A stretch of 64,000 nucleotides of DNA from Bog-473 sp963738135. GTDB lineage: Bacteria; Actinomycetota; Acidimicrobiia; Acidimicrobiales; RAAP-2. Under the pieces are notes generated by a model. That model did not search any database. It worked only from the letters and a program-made list of their open reading frames with translations, and was not told the origin of the DNA. Both the position numbers and the translations under genes were made by a program. Positions 29,344 through 38,910 of the stretch are shown here, in pieces (within the stretch, counting starts at the first letter, position 1; every line of letters starts with the position of its first letter). Location of the stretch: NCBI GenBank assembly GCA_963738135.1, contig CAVTVK010000004.1:558001-622000 (forward strand), given 5' to 3'.

Positions 29344-29793
29344 TCAGGCCGCCTCACCGGGGGTCTTCGACGCGCTGATCCGGGTGATGGTCGACTCCGA
29401 CGTGCGGCTCGGCATACCTGGCTGCAACGTCTTCGCCGGACCCCACGTCAGGGCCCCGTTGGAGATGAGGTACAGGAACGACACGAAGACCACCGCGGCG
29501 AACACGATCACCTCGATGAGCCCGAACGTCGCGATCTGGTGGAAGACCACCGCCCAGGGGTACAGGAACACGATCTCGATGTCGAAGATGATGAAGATCA
29601 TCGACACCAGGTAGAAGCGCACCGGGAAACGCTGCGGCGGCTCCACGTCGGGGACGATGCCGCACTCGTAGGGTGCGAGCTTGGCCACGCTCGGCTTCTT
29701 ACGCGGCGCCAGTACCGCCGAGGACACCAGCGAGAAGACGGTGAAAGCGAGAGCGAGCACGCCGAGGATGAGGATCGGGAGGTACTGGTCCAC
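29344..29793 (-). CDS. nuoA: NADH-quinone oxidoreductase subunit A
   Basis: First gene of the complex I operon; three-helix membrane subunit of 149 aa. APYECGIVPD and RFYLVSMIFIIFDIEIVFLYPWA (shown in part: FDIEIVFLYPWAV) are the family marks. A 25-residue polar tail follows. Start GTG 29793; the 87-base gap to the divergent reductase must hold both promoters. I could not find a clear -35/-10 pair for nuoA. Confidence 0.96.
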   Translation of the reverse strand: MDQYLPILILGVLALAFTVFSLVSSAVLAPRKKPSVAKLAPYECGIVPDVEPPQRFPVRFYLVSMIFIIFDIEIVFLYPWAVVFHQIATFGLIEVIVFAAVVFVSFLYLISNGALTWGPAKTLQPGMPSRTSESTITRISASKTPGEAA

Positions 29794-29868
29794 TGTCTTC
29801 CGTTTCTACCATGCGACCCCTTTGCCGGGCACATCCGCGCCGCTGGTCAGAGGCCCCGGCGGGAGATC

Positions 29869-29874
29869 TACGAT
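29869..29874 (+). promoter_or_regulatory. -10 box for a leaderless reductase message
   Basis: TACGAT is followed by six bases and then GTG 29881. This spacing puts the transcript start at or next to the start codon. No good -35 is seen. Confidence 0.5.
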
Positions 29875-29880
29875 GCCTGC

Positions 29881-31422
29881 GTGACGGCTCCCGACGAGAC
29901 CCCCGGGTCCGACGCCCCCAAGAAGGCGGCGCGGACGGCGAAGGCCCCGACGAAGAAGCAGGCGGCGACCAAGAAGGCGACACCCGCCAAGGCGGCCGCC
30001 AAGAAGGCGACACCCGCAAAGGCGGCCGCCAAGAAGGGGGCAACCCCCGGGGCAGCCAAGTCGGCGGAGAAGGCGACCCGGGCCCCGCGCCGGGCGACTG
30101 CGCCGCGGGCCACGCCCCGCCGAAGCCCCGAGCCCGTCCACGACGTGGTCATCGTGGGCGCGGGGCCCTCCGGCGCCTCGTGCGCCTACTGGCTGGCCGA
30201 CGCCGGCTGGGACGTGGTCGTGGTCGAGAAGAAGGAATTCCCCCGGGAGAAGACGTGCGGCGACGGCCTCACTCCCCGGGCCGTCCGGCAACTGGCGGAC
30301 ATGAACCTGGAAGGCGCGTTGGCCGGTTCCCACCGTTACCAGGGCCTGCGCGCCTTCGGCTTCGGCCGCTCCATCGACATGCGCTGGCCGGAACACCCGA
30401 ACTTCCCCGACTACGGCTACACCATCACGCGGCACGACCTCGACGGCCTGGTGGCCGGGCACGCAGAGGCGGCCGGGGCGACCCTGCTGCAGGGCACCGA
30501 GGTGACCGCCCCCGTCGTCGACGAGAAGGCCCCGTTGGCTGGCCCCCTCCCGACGCTCACCGGCGTCACGGTCAAGGAGAAGGGCTCGACGAGCACCCGC
30601 ACCATCAAGGCCCGCTACGTCGTGGTGGCCGACGGATCCAACTCTCGGATCGGCCGCATGCTCGGGACGACGCGGCGGCGGGACCTCCCCATGGGCATGG
30701 CGTTGCGCGGCTACTACCGCTCGGAGCGCCATGCCGATCCCTTCATTGAGTCGCACCTCGACATCCGCGACGCCGAGGGCAATGTCGTCCCGGGCTACGG
30801 CTGGATCTTCCCGATGGGCGATGGCCGGGTGAACGTCGGCGTCGGCCTGCTCTCGACCGATCAGCGTTGGAAGGGCCTCAACACGAGCCATCTCATGGAC
30901 GCCTTCGTGGACTTCGTGCCGACATCGTGGGGGATCCGCCCCGAGACGAGCCTCGGGCCGCCCACCGGCGGCAAGCTGCCCATGGGCCTTTCGGTGGGGC
31001 CGCGGGCCGGCGGGAACGTCCTGATCACGGGCGACGCCGGCGGGGCGATCAACCCGTTCAACGGCGAGGGGATCGCCTACGGCTACGAGACGGGCCGGCT
31101 GGCCGCAGCCGCCCTGGGACACGCTCTGACCGGTGAGGGCGAACGCGCCCTGACCGGGTACGACCGCGAGCTGACGGCGGCCTACGGTCCGTATTACAAG
31201 GTGGCCCGGGCGTTCGTGCACCTCATTTCGAACCCCGAGGCCATGCGGCTCTGCGTGGGCCTCGGCATGCGCTCCGAGCTGCTCATGACCCAGCTCCTGC
31301 GCATCATGGCCAATCTCATGCGGCCCGACGCGGCCGGGCCGGCTGAGCTCGGCTTCCGGGCCATGGAGCTCGTCTCGCGCCTCCTGCCCGACACCGACGG
31401 GCTCGAGTACCCCGCCGCCTGA
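29881..31422 (+). CDS. Geranylgeranyl reductase family flavoprotein with H1-like N-terminal tail
   Basis: FAD-dependent reductase of 513 aa; relatives reduce isoprenoid chains, for example menaquinone (MenJ) or archaeal lipids. The Rossmann motif VVIVGAGPSGAS starts near residue 89, with EKKEFPREKTCGDGLTPRA after it and the second FAD motif GDAGGAINPFNGEGIAYGYE near 380. Residues 12-80 are Lys/Ala/Pro-rich with two KKATPAKAAA repeats, like histone H1 tails. GTG 29881 fits the -10 box; the open frame upstream has no family similarity. Divergent from nuoA, which supports a menaquinone role. Confidence 0.85.
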   Translation: MTAPDETPGSDAPKKAARTAKAPTKKQAATKKATPAKAAAKKATPAKAAAKKGATPGAAKSAEKATRAPRRATAPRATPRRSPEPVHDVVIVGAGPSGASCAYWLADAGWDVVVVEKKEFPREKTCGDGLTPRAVRQLADMNLEGALAGSHRYQGLRAFGFGRSIDMRWPEHPNFPDYGYTITRHDLDGLVAGHAEAAGATLLQGTEVTAPVVDEKAPLAGPLPTLTGVTVKEKGSTSTRTIKARYVVVADGSNSRIGRMLGTTRRRDLPMGMALRGYYRSERHADPFIESHLDIRDAEGNVVPGYGWIFPMGDGRVNVGVGLLSTDQRWKGLNTSHLMDAFVDFVPTSWGIRPETSLGPPTGGKLPMGLSVGPRAGGNVLITGDAGGAINPFNGEGIAYGYETGRLAAAALGHALTGEGERALTGYDRELTAAYGPYYKVARAFVHLISNPEAMRLCVGLGMRSELLMTQLLRIMANLMRPDAAGPAELGFRAMELVSRLLPDTDGLEYPAA

Positions 31423-31432
31423 TCGACGCCGC

Positions 31433-32206
31433 TCAGGCGAACAGCCGCTCCGCACCACCCGCCACCCGCAGGAGCCACGCCCTCTCCGCGCCCTCGAAGC
31501 CTTCGGCCACGCGCGCCGCCGCGACGATGCGGACCCAGGCGTCGAGACGATCGTCCCCGAGGCCGCGCCGCGCCTGGCCCTCGCGACGGACGGCACGCAG
31601 GAAGCGTCCGAGTGGCCCGGTCGACCGCTGCCCCCACAGGACCAGGGTGCGGGCCAGGTCTGCAGCCGACGGCCCCGACGCCACGGTGAGCCAGTCGATC
31701 ACGACCCAACCGTCGGGCCCGACCAACACGTTGGAGGGGTGGAAATCGAAATGGCAGACGCCCCGCCCGTCATCGTCCAGTGGTCCGAGCAGCGTGGGCA
31801 GCTCCGTCAGCAGCTCCGTCCGCAGCCCGACGTCGGGCACGCTCGCCTCGACCTCGGTGCGCAGCCGGGGCACCAGGTCGGGCAGGCCGGCGACCGTCGT
31901 CCGGTTGCAGAGCAGCTGGAGGGAGACGAATTGTCCGGCGAGGCGGTCGACCTCCTCGGGTCCCGCGGACGTCACCACCTGCAACAGCGACGGACCATCG
32001 ACCCGGTCCAGGACCACGCCGCTGCGGCCGTCGACCGTGGCCGTGCCGTGCGGCCGGGCGACGGGCAACCCGGCGTCGGCCAGCATCGTCAGCACGCTTT
32101 CCTCGAACACGGACAGGCCGTTCCACTCGGGGCGGTCGAGCTTGAGCACCCGCCCCTCGCCGTAGGCGAAGACCTCGGCCGTGCGGCCCTCGGCCAACCG
32201 CTCCAC
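31433..32206 (-). CDS. Aminoglycoside phosphotransferase-family kinase
   Basis: Small-molecule kinase of 257 aa. The phosphotransferase loop CHFDFHPSNVLV (catalytic Asp) and the metal-binding VIDWLTV are present, and an N-terminal lobe carries VLKLDRP with the ATP lysine. The substrate cannot be read; many family members act on sugars, choline or antibiotics. GTG start follows the HIT gene by nine bases, last in the long minus-strand run, and it is convergent with the reductase. Confidence 0.8.
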   Translation of the reverse strand: MERLAEGRTAEVFAYGEGRVLKLDRPEWNGLSVFEESVLTMLADAGLPVARPHGTATVDGRSGVVLDRVDGPSLLQVVTSAGPEEVDRLAGQFVSLQLLCNRTTVAGLPDLVPRLRTEVEASVPDVGLRTELLTELPTLLGPLDDDGRGVCHFDFHPSNVLVGPDGWVVIDWLTVASGPSAADLARTLVLWGQRSTGPLGRFLRAVRREGQARRGLGDDRLDAWVRIVAAARVAEGFEGAERAWLLRVAGGAERLFA

Positions 32207-32215
32207 GCCGCTCGC

Positions 32216-32695
32216 TCAGCCCTGCAAGCGAGCGCGCAGGGCGGCGGCGGCCCTCGCCAGTTCCGTGGCGTCGACGGCGGGGATGGCGGCGAAGTCGAAC
32301 GCCTCCGATTCGACCGGCCCGCCGGCCCGGGCGTCGTGGAGGGGTCGAGGGACCAGGTGGACGTGCAGATGCGGCACGCCGTTGCCGAGGCTGAACCAAT
32401 TCATCTTCGCCGGCCGGTACTCCTCGTCGACGGCGCCCGCGACCAGCGCCACCTCGGACCAGAACCCCGCTGTCTCCCCGGCCGAGAGCTCGGTCGGCTC
32501 GGCGACGTGGCGGCCCTTCCAGATGACATAGGCATAGCCGGGCCGAACGGGACGGCGACCGAGGTACCCGTCGGCCCACCTGCCCTCGAAGATCCGCAGC
32601 CCGTGCGGCGTGTCGTCGGCGCCCGGCCCGCACATGGCGCATCCTTCGCCCCGGCGACGCGCGGGAAATGCAGTGGGCCAGGCGTGCTCGGGCAT
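32216..32695 (-). CDS. HIT family protein
   Basis: Histidine-triad nucleotide-binding protein of about 159 aa. The triad HLHVHLVPRP is clear, and CAMCGPG near the N-terminus suggests a metal site shared with actinobacterial HIT relatives. The family hydrolyses nucleoside phosphoramidates, dinucleotides or sulfates. ATG 32695 gives the usual N-terminus; ATG 32713 (six residues longer) is also possible, and neither has a good ribosome site. It follows hemL. Confidence 0.8.
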   Translation of the reverse strand: MPEHAWPTAFPARRRGEGCAMCGPGADDTPHGLRIFEGRWADGYLGRRPVRPGYAYVIWKGRHVAEPTELSAGETAGFWSEVALVAGAVDEEYRPAKMNWFSLGNGVPHLHVHLVPRPLHDARAGGPVESEAFDFAAIPAVDATELARAAAALRARLQG

Positions 32696-32739
32696 GGCCT
32701 TCAGTCTGCCCATCGCCGGGCCGCGGTGACCCGCTGGCT

Positions 32740-34035
32740 TCACCCGGCGACTTCGGCCGCCGCCTCGCCCGCCGCCTCGACCACACGGGCCAGGACGGCG
32801 TCGTCGTGGGCCAGGCCGGGGAACATCACCTCGTAGGCACCCGGCGCCAGCGCCACGCCGCGACGGAGCATGGCGTGGAAGAAGTGCGCGTAGGTGTCGC
32901 CTGCGGCTATCGCCCGGGCGCTCTCGTAGTCGGTCGGGAGGGAGATCGGACCGGCGTCGACCGGCGCCACGAAGAGCCCGACCAGTGGTCCCACCACGGG
33001 GACGGCGACGGACAGGCCTCCGCCCGCCACCGCCGCTTCGAGGTCCTTGGCGAACAGCGCGGCCCGCCCCGTCAGTGCGTCGTAGTCCGCCGGGCCGACT
33101 GCGTCGAGAACGGCCAACCCCGCCGCCGTCGCGAGCGGGTTCCCCGACAGCGTGCCGGCCTGATAGACGGGACCGCCGGGTGCCAGCTCGGCCAGCAGTG
33201 CCCGCCGCCCGCCGAAGGCTCCGACCGGCAGCCCACCCCCGATCACCTTGCCGAAGCACCAGAGGTCAGGCGTCACGCCGGACCAGCCGGTGGCCCCCGC
33301 CGCTCCGAGCCGGAAGCCGGTGATGACCTCGTCGAAGATGAGCAGGGCGCCGGCGGAGCTGCACGCCGTGCGCAGCCCCTCGAGAAAGCCGGGCTCGGGT
33401 GCCACGAGGTTCATGTTGGCCGCCACCGGCTCGACGATCACGCAGGCCACCCGCTGGTCGATCTCGGGCACCACGTTGTAGGGAACCACCTCGGTGTCGG
33501 CCACCGCTCCGGCGGAGACCCCGACCGAGCCCGGGAGGCCGAGCATGGCCACACCGCTGCCGCCGCCGGCCAGCAGGCCGTCGGAGTGGCCGTGGTAGCA
33601 GCCGTCGAACTTGATCACCCGGTCACGCCCGGTCGCGCCGCGGGCCAGACGCACCGCGCTCATGGCGGCCTCGGTCCCCGAGGAGACCAGGCGCACCTGC
33701 TCGCACCCGGGCACGCGGGCGCAGATCGCCTCGGCCAGCAGCACCTCGCCGGGCGTCGGCGCGCCGAACGTGGTGCCCCGCGCCGCCGCCGCCGCCACCG
33801 CCGCCGTGACCACCGGGTGCGCGTGCCCCAGCAGGACGGCTCCGTAGGACTGCACCATGTCGAGATAGCGGTTGCCCTCGGCATCGACCACGGAGGCGCC
33901 CTCACCCGAGACGACCGTGTACGGCGTTCCCCCGACAGAAGCGAAAGAGCGGACGGGCGAGTCCACACCACCCGGAATGACCCGCCGGGCCCGTTCGAAC
34001 CAGTCGGCGTTCGTCGTCGGGACGGCGTCAGCCAC
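32740..34035 (-). CDS. hemL: Glutamate-1-semialdehyde 2,1-aminomutase
   Basis: PLP enzyme of 431 aa that makes 5-aminolaevulinate from glutamate-1-semialdehyde. Signatures: VIPGGVDSPVRSF, VRLARGATGRDRVIKFDGCY, IFDEVITGFRLG and the PLP lysine box CFGKVIGGGLPVGAFGG. GTG start overlaps the end of hemB by eight bases, so the two are coupled. Confidence 0.97.
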   Translation of the reverse strand: MADAVPTTNADWFERARRVIPGGVDSPVRSFASVGGTPYTVVSGEGASVVDAEGNRYLDMVQSYGAVLLGHAHPVVTAAVAAAAARGTTFGAPTPGEVLLAEAICARVPGCEQVRLVSSGTEAAMSAVRLARGATGRDRVIKFDGCYHGHSDGLLAGGGSGVAMLGLPGSVGVSAGAVADTEVVPYNVVPEIDQRVACVIVEPVAANMNLVAPEPGFLEGLRTACSSAGALLIFDEVITGFRLGAAGATGWSGVTPDLWCFGKVIGGGLPVGAFGGRRALLAELAPGGPVYQAGTLSGNPLATAAGLAVLDAVGPADYDALTGRAALFAKDLEAAVAGGGLSVAVPVVGPLVGLFVAPVDAGPISLPTDYESARAIAAGDTYAHFFHAMLRRGVALAPGAYEVMFPGLAHDDAVLARVVEAAGEAAAEVAG

Positions 34036-35042
34036 CGAGTGCCTCGGCCACCTCGGCGGCGAAGTAGGTCAGGATGAAGTCGGCGCCGGCCCGCTTGAGG
34101 ACGGTGAGCTGCTCGAGGGCCACCGCGGGCCCGTCGATCCACCCCGCGGCCGCAGCCGCCTTGATCATCGCGAACTCGCCGCTGACGTGGTAGGCGGCCA
34201 GCGGGACCGACACCGCGGGGCGCACCGTGGCCAGGACGTCGAGGGACGTCATGGCCGGCTTGACCATGATCATGTCGGCGCCCTCGTCCACGTCCTGCTG
34301 AATTTCGGCCAGCGCCTCGCGCCCGTTGCGCGGGTCCTGCTGGTAGGCGCGGCGGTCACCGCCGCCGGCGATGGTGACGTCAACGGCGTCCCGGAACGGA
34401 CCGTAGAGGGCGGAGGCGTACTTGGACGCGTAGGCCAGGATGGCAACCTGGTCGTGGCCGCCGCCGTCGAGCGCAGCGCGGATGGCGGCCACCTGGCCGT
34501 CCATCATGCCGCTGGGCGCCACCACGTCGGCGCCGGCGTCGGCCTGCGCCAGCGCGATGCGCTGGTAGAGCTCGAGCGTCGGATCGTTGAGCACCTCGCC
34601 GTCGGGGCCGAGGATGCCGCAGTGCCCGTGATCGGTGTACTCGTCGAGACACAGGTCCGCCATGAGGACGAGCTCGTCACCGACCGCATTGCGCACGGCG
34701 CGCAGCGCGACCTGCACGACGCCGTCCGGGTCCCAGGCCCCGCTCCCCCGGGCGTCCTTGCCGGCCGGCACGCCGAAGAGGATGAGACCAGGGACACCCG
34801 AGCGCGACGAGTCGCTTGGCCTCCACCACGAGTGAGTCGAGCGAATGCTGCATCTCTCCGGGCATGGATGCGATTGCGACCGGCTCCGTGGCGTCCTCGC
34901 GCACGAACAGCGGGGCGACGAGGTCGTCCGGGCCGAGGCGGGCCTCGGCGACCAGCCGCCGCAGCGCCGGTGTGCGGCGCAGGCGGCGCAGGCGGCGCAC
35001 CGGGAACCCGGCGCCACTGGGCGCAGACGCCGCGTCGACCAT
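34028..35042 (-). CDS. hemB: 5-aminolaevulinate dehydratase (frameshifted)
   Basis: Joins two 5-aminolaevulinates into porphobilinogen; about 337 aa. The N-terminal part (LRRTPALRRLVAEARLGPDD, APLFVRED) runs from 35042; the rest (VPGLILFGVPAGKDARGSGA) is in another frame. One extra base near 34796 explains this. Metal-site box DLCLDEYTDHGHCGI is the usual actinobacterial Cys/Asp/Cys mix; Schiff-base lysines are in AYASKYASALYGPF and MVKPAMTSLD. As hemB is essential for this pathway, error is likelier than decay. Confidence 0.92.
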
Positions 35043-35051
35043 ATGACCAGC

Positions 35052-36584
35052 CTACGGGCCGCCGTCCCCCCGGGGGCCCAACTCGCCGATCAGCTCGTCC
35101 ACGATGCCTTGGGCCGACGAGCCCCAGGCCTCGTGCACACCGTCGAAGCCGGCGGCGAGCGCCGCCGCAGCCGTCGTCGGGCCGATGCACACGACATGCG
35201 CCGGCGCGCGCACCGGATCGCCGTCCGCCGTGCGCAGGGCCAGGAACGCCTGCACGCTGGAGGTGGCGGTGAACGTCAGTGCATCGGCGGCGGCCACCCG
35301 TTCCAGGAGCGCCGGTTCGGGCGCGGCGCGCCGGACGGTGCGATAGGCCTCCACGCGCCGGACGTCCCAGCCCTTCTCTCCGAGTCCTTCGGGAATGGTG
35401 TCGGGGGCGAGGTCGGCGCTCGGGAAGAGGACGCGTCCGGAGCCGGCGCCCGCCGGGTCGGGGAAGGCCTCGACGAGTCCGCGCGCGCTGTGCTCGGCTG
35501 GGACCAGGTCGGGCTCGACGCCGGCTCGGCGGAGCGCGTCGGCCGTGGCCGGCCCGACCGCGGCCACCAGCACGGCGCCCAGTGCGCGCGCGTCGCGCAA
35601 CGAACCCACGAAACGGTCCACCGCGTTGACCGAGGTCAACACGACCCAGTCGTTGCCCTGCACGCCGGCCGCGGCCGCCCGCAGCGCGGCACCTCCGTCC
35701 TCGGGCTCGACCTGGCGGGTGAGCGGCAACTCCAACGCCGTCGCGCCCGCTCGCTCGAGCGCGTCCACGAGCCCCCGGGCGCGTGCGCCCACGCGCGTCA
35801 CCACCACCGTGCGGCCCGCCAAGGGGCCGTCGCTCACCGATGGCGCGCCCTGCAGGCCGTGCGCGCCGTGCACGCCCAGCGCGGCCACGGGTCCCACCAC
35901 AATGACGGCCGGCGGCCCCAGATCGACGTCGGCCAGTCCGGCCAGCGTCGTGCGCGCCACCCGTTGCGACGGGGTGGTCCCGCGCGCAATGACCGCGACG
36001 GCCGTGTCGGGTGCCCGGCCTCCCTGCATGAGGGCGGCGGCGATGGCGGCGCGGTTGGTCATACCCATGAGGATCACCAGCGTCCCGCCGACGCGGGCCA
36101 GCGCCTCCCAATCGTGCTCGCTGGTCCCGTCCGAATGGCCGACCCGGCCGGTCACGACGGTGACCGAGGCCGCCACGCCGCGTTGGGTCACGGGGATGCC
36201 GGCGGCGGCGGGGACGCCGAAGGCCGACGTCACACCCGGGACCACCTCCCAGGCGACGCCCGCCTGCGCCAGGGCCTCCACCTCTTCCCCGCCGCGGCCG
36301 AAGAGGAAGGGGTCGCCACCCTTCAGTCGCACTACGACGGCGGACGCCCGACCGTGCTCGACCAGCAGGCGCGCGATCTCCTCCTGCCGCCCCGCTCCTC
36401 CCGCCGGCGTCTCGGGGTCCTTGCCCACGTCGAGGACGAGCGCCGACGAGGGCACCAGGTCGAGCACGGCGGGGCTGACCAGCCGGTCGTGCAGGACGAC
36501 GTCGGCCCGGGCCAGCAGCGCGGCCCCCCGCCGGGTCAGCAGGCCGGGGTCACCCGGGCCGGCACCGACCAGGTAGACCGTCAC
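35052..36584 (-). CDS. Fused uroporphyrinogen-III C-methyltransferase / uroporphyrinogen-III synthase
   Basis: Bifunctional CobA-HemD protein of 510 aa. Residues 1-245 are a SAM-dependent methyltransferase (VYLVGAGPGDPGLLTRRG, VVRLKGGDPFLFGRGGEE, GIPVTQRGVAASVTVVTG), leading to sirohaem and B12. Residues 260-505 are the HemD synthase (GRTVVVTRVGARARGLVDAL, VLTSVNAVDRF, ALTFTATSSVQAFL). The fusion is common in actinobacteria. GTG start overlaps the hemC stop (GTGA); hemB follows nine bases on. Confidence 0.95.
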   Translation of the reverse strand: MTVYLVGAGPGDPGLLTRRGAALLARADVVLHDRLVSPAVLDLVPSSALVLDVGKDPETPAGGAGRQEEIARLLVEHGRASAVVVRLKGGDPFLFGRGGEEVEALAQAGVAWEVVPGVTSAFGVPAAAGIPVTQRGVAASVTVVTGRVGHSDGTSEHDWEALARVGGTLVILMGMTNRAAIAAALMQGGRAPDTAVAVIARGTTPSQRVARTTLAGLADVDLGPPAVIVVGPVAALGVHGAHGLQGAPSVSDGPLAGRTVVVTRVGARARGLVDALERAGATALELPLTRQVEPEDGGAALRAAAAGVQGNDWVVLTSVNAVDRFVGSLRDARALGAVLVAAVGPATADALRRAGVEPDLVPAEHSARGLVEAFPDPAGAGSGRVLFPSADLAPDTIPEGLGEKGWDVRRVEAYRTVRRAAPEPALLERVAAADALTFTATSSVQAFLALRTADGDPVRAPAHVVCIGPTTAAAALAAGFDGVHEAWGSSAQGIVDELIGELGPRGDGGP

Positions 36585-37531
36585 GGCGCGGCATCCGGCG
36601 CGGCATCCGGCGGGCCGTCCGGCGGGCCGCCGAAGCCGTCGATGGCAGCCCCACCCCCTTCCAGGAGGGCCCGTGCCACCGCGGCGCCGACAGCCTCGGG
36701 GTCCTCGCCCTCCCGGGTCAGGCGGACCACGGTGTGCCCGTCGCCACTGGCCAGGAGTCCCGAGACCCGGAGCACCGGGCCCCCGGCTGCGAGCTCGGCG
36801 AAGGCGCCGACGGGAACCGTGCAGCTGCCACCTACGGCGGCCAGGACGGCGCGCTCGGCGCGCAGGGCCCGGTGACTCGGCTCGTGGTCGATGGCGCCGA
36901 CCAGCTCACGCAGCCCCGTGTCGTCCGCCCGGCATTGCACCGCGATGCAGCCCTGACCGGCCTGCGGCAACACGTCGACCGGGTCGAGCACGTCGCTCAC
37001 CTTGCCCTCCCAACCCAGGCGCTCCATGGCGGCCACGGCGATGACCACGGCGGAGACCCTTCCCTCTTCGACGACGGCGACCCGTCGGGCCATGTTGCCG
37101 CGCAGGTCGGCGAACACGAGGTCGGGGCGGAGTGCGGCCAGTTGGGCCCGACGCCGCGCCGATCCGGTCGCCACCAGGCCGCCGGCCGGCAGGCCGGCCA
37201 GGGTGGCGCCCACGAGGCCGTCGCGCGGATCGGCCCGCAGCGGGATGGCGCCCAGCACCAGATGGGCCGGCATGACCGAGGTCATGTCCTTGGCCGAATG
37301 CACGGCGGCATCGGCCCGCCCCTCGGCCACCGCCGCCTCCACCTCGGTGACGAACACGCCTTGGCCCCCGATCTCGTCGAGAGGCGAGGTGGTGTCCCGG
37401 TCACCCCGCGTGCGCACGACGAGTGGCTCGACCTCGAGCCCGGGGTGGGCCTGACGCAGGAGCTCGGAGACCAACTCGGTCTGGCGCAGGGCGAGCGGCG
37501 AGCCGCGGGTGGCCAGGCGGATGGTTCCCAT
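36581..37531 (-). CDS. hemC: Porphobilinogen deaminase
   Basis: Builds hydroxymethylbilane from four porphobilinogens; 316 aa. TRGSPLALRQTELV opens the protein, the catalytic aspartate region reads SPLDEIGGQGVFVTEVEAA, and the cofactor cysteine is in VGGSCTVPVGAFAEL. The last 20 residues are a Gly/Pro/Ala-rich tail made of repeats (PDGPPDAAPDAAP). ATG is 24 bases after the hemA stop. Confidence 0.97.
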   Translation of the reverse strand: MGTIRLATRGSPLALRQTELVSELLRQAHPGLEVEPLVVRTRGDRDTTSPLDEIGGQGVFVTEVEAAVAEGRADAAVHSAKDMTSVMPAHLVLGAIPLRADPRDGLVGATLAGLPAGGLVATGSARRRAQLAALRPDLVFADLRGNMARRVAVVEEGRVSAVVIAVAAMERLGWEGKVSDVLDPVDVLPQAGQGCIAVQCRADDTGLRELVGAIDHEPSHRALRAERAVLAAVGGSCTVPVGAFAELAAGGPVLRVSGLLASGDGHTVVRLTREGEDPEAVGAAVARALLEGGGAAIDGFGGPPDGPPDAAPDAAP

Positions 37532-37555
37532 GGCCCGACTATCGCATGGCCCCGA

Positions 37556-38831
37556 CTACAGGTCGAAGAGGAGGCGCAACGCCTCGACGAGCCGCTCGCC
37601 GCGGGGTGTCCCGGCCGTCTCCTTCAAGAGCATGGTCGGCTCGTGCAGCATCTTGGCCAGGGCGGACCGCGTGGCGGCGTCCACGTGGTCCCACTCCTCC
37701 TCGCTCAGATCGGCCAGCTGCGCCCGATGGCGCTCCAGCTCGGCGACCCGCAGCGTCTCGAGGTGGGACCGCAACGACGCGATGATGGGGGCGGCGCCGC
37801 GTTGGCGGCTGGCGCTGCGGTAGCGGTCGACCTCGGCGGTCACGATGTCTCGGGCGGCCACCGACTCCTCGGCGCGGTCGCCCAGCGCCCGCGCCACCGA
37901 GACGCTCAAGGTGTCCATGTCGAGCAGCGTGACGCCCTCGCGCCCGCCCACCGCCGGATCGACGTTGCGCGGCACCCCGAGGTCGATCACCAGGAGTGGT
38001 CCCGCGACGCCGTCGAAGTCCTCCGCCTGGAGCACGTGGGACTCGGCCGCCACCGCGCTCAGGACGACGTCGGCGTCGACCAGCTCTTGCGGCGACGCGC
38101 TCGAGCGGCGCCGCCCGCATCTCGAACGATCCGGTCGCTGCCTGGCGCACGAGGTCCCGCGCCCGCGCGGCCGAACGGTTCACGACCACGACGCGTTGCG
38201 GGGCGTCATCGGGCTCAATGTCCGACAGGGCGCGACACACGCCGAGGCCCATGTCGCCCGCGCCGACGACGACGACGCGGGCGCCGCGCAGTCCCGCCTT
38301 GTCCTCCCCCCGGGCCACGGTCACCGCGGCATAGGCGAACGAAGTGGTCCCCTTCGAGATGCCGGTCTCGGTGCGCACCCGCTTGCCCGTCTGGAGTGCG
38401 TGTCGGAAGAGCGCGGAGAGGATGGGGCCGCAGGTGCCTTCCTCCTGGGCCCGCTCGAAGGCGCGGCGCACCTGGCCGACGACCTCGGTCTCGCCGGTCA
38501 CGACGGACTCGAGGCCCGAGGTCACCGAGAACAGATGGGCGGTCACGTCGTCGTCGAAGCGGACGCTGGCGTGCGCCGACAGCTCTTCCACCGAGAGGTG
38601 CGACTGCTCGGACAGGACGTCGTAGATCTCCGCCACGGCGTCGTGGAAGCGGTCGACCACCGCGTACACCTCGGTGCGCAGGCAGGTCGAGAGCACGACC
38701 GCCTCCTGCACGTTGCGACGGTGGTTGAGCGCGCTGAGCGCCTTGTGCAGGTCGCCGTCGGGGACGGCCGCCGCCTCGAGGAGCGGCAACGGGGCCTGGG
38801 TGTGCTGGAGCCCTATGACGACGACGGACAC
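37556..38831 (-). CDS. hemA: Glutamyl-tRNA reductase (frameshifted)
   Basis: Reduces glutamyl-tRNA to glutamate-1-semialdehyde, the first committed step of haem synthesis here. About 424 aa. Catalytic Cys50 sits in VVLSTCLRTEVY; SVVTGETEVVGQVRRAF and the NADPH fold VVVVGAGDMGLGVCRAL follow. Near 38099 the frame shifts: LE is followed by ASPQELVDADVVLSAVAAES in another frame, explained by one extra base. GTG start has AGGAAGGA upstream. Next to rex as in Streptomyces rex-hemACD, so control by NAD redox state is plausible, though I saw no Rex box (TTGTGAA-type). Confidence 0.93.
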
Positions 38832-38910
38832 TCGTTTCCTTCCTGGGTCGGCTCACGATTGTGCCGGTCCGGACCTCCAGATTGCCAGTCGCCGCCGGCG
38901 CGCGCGGCCG

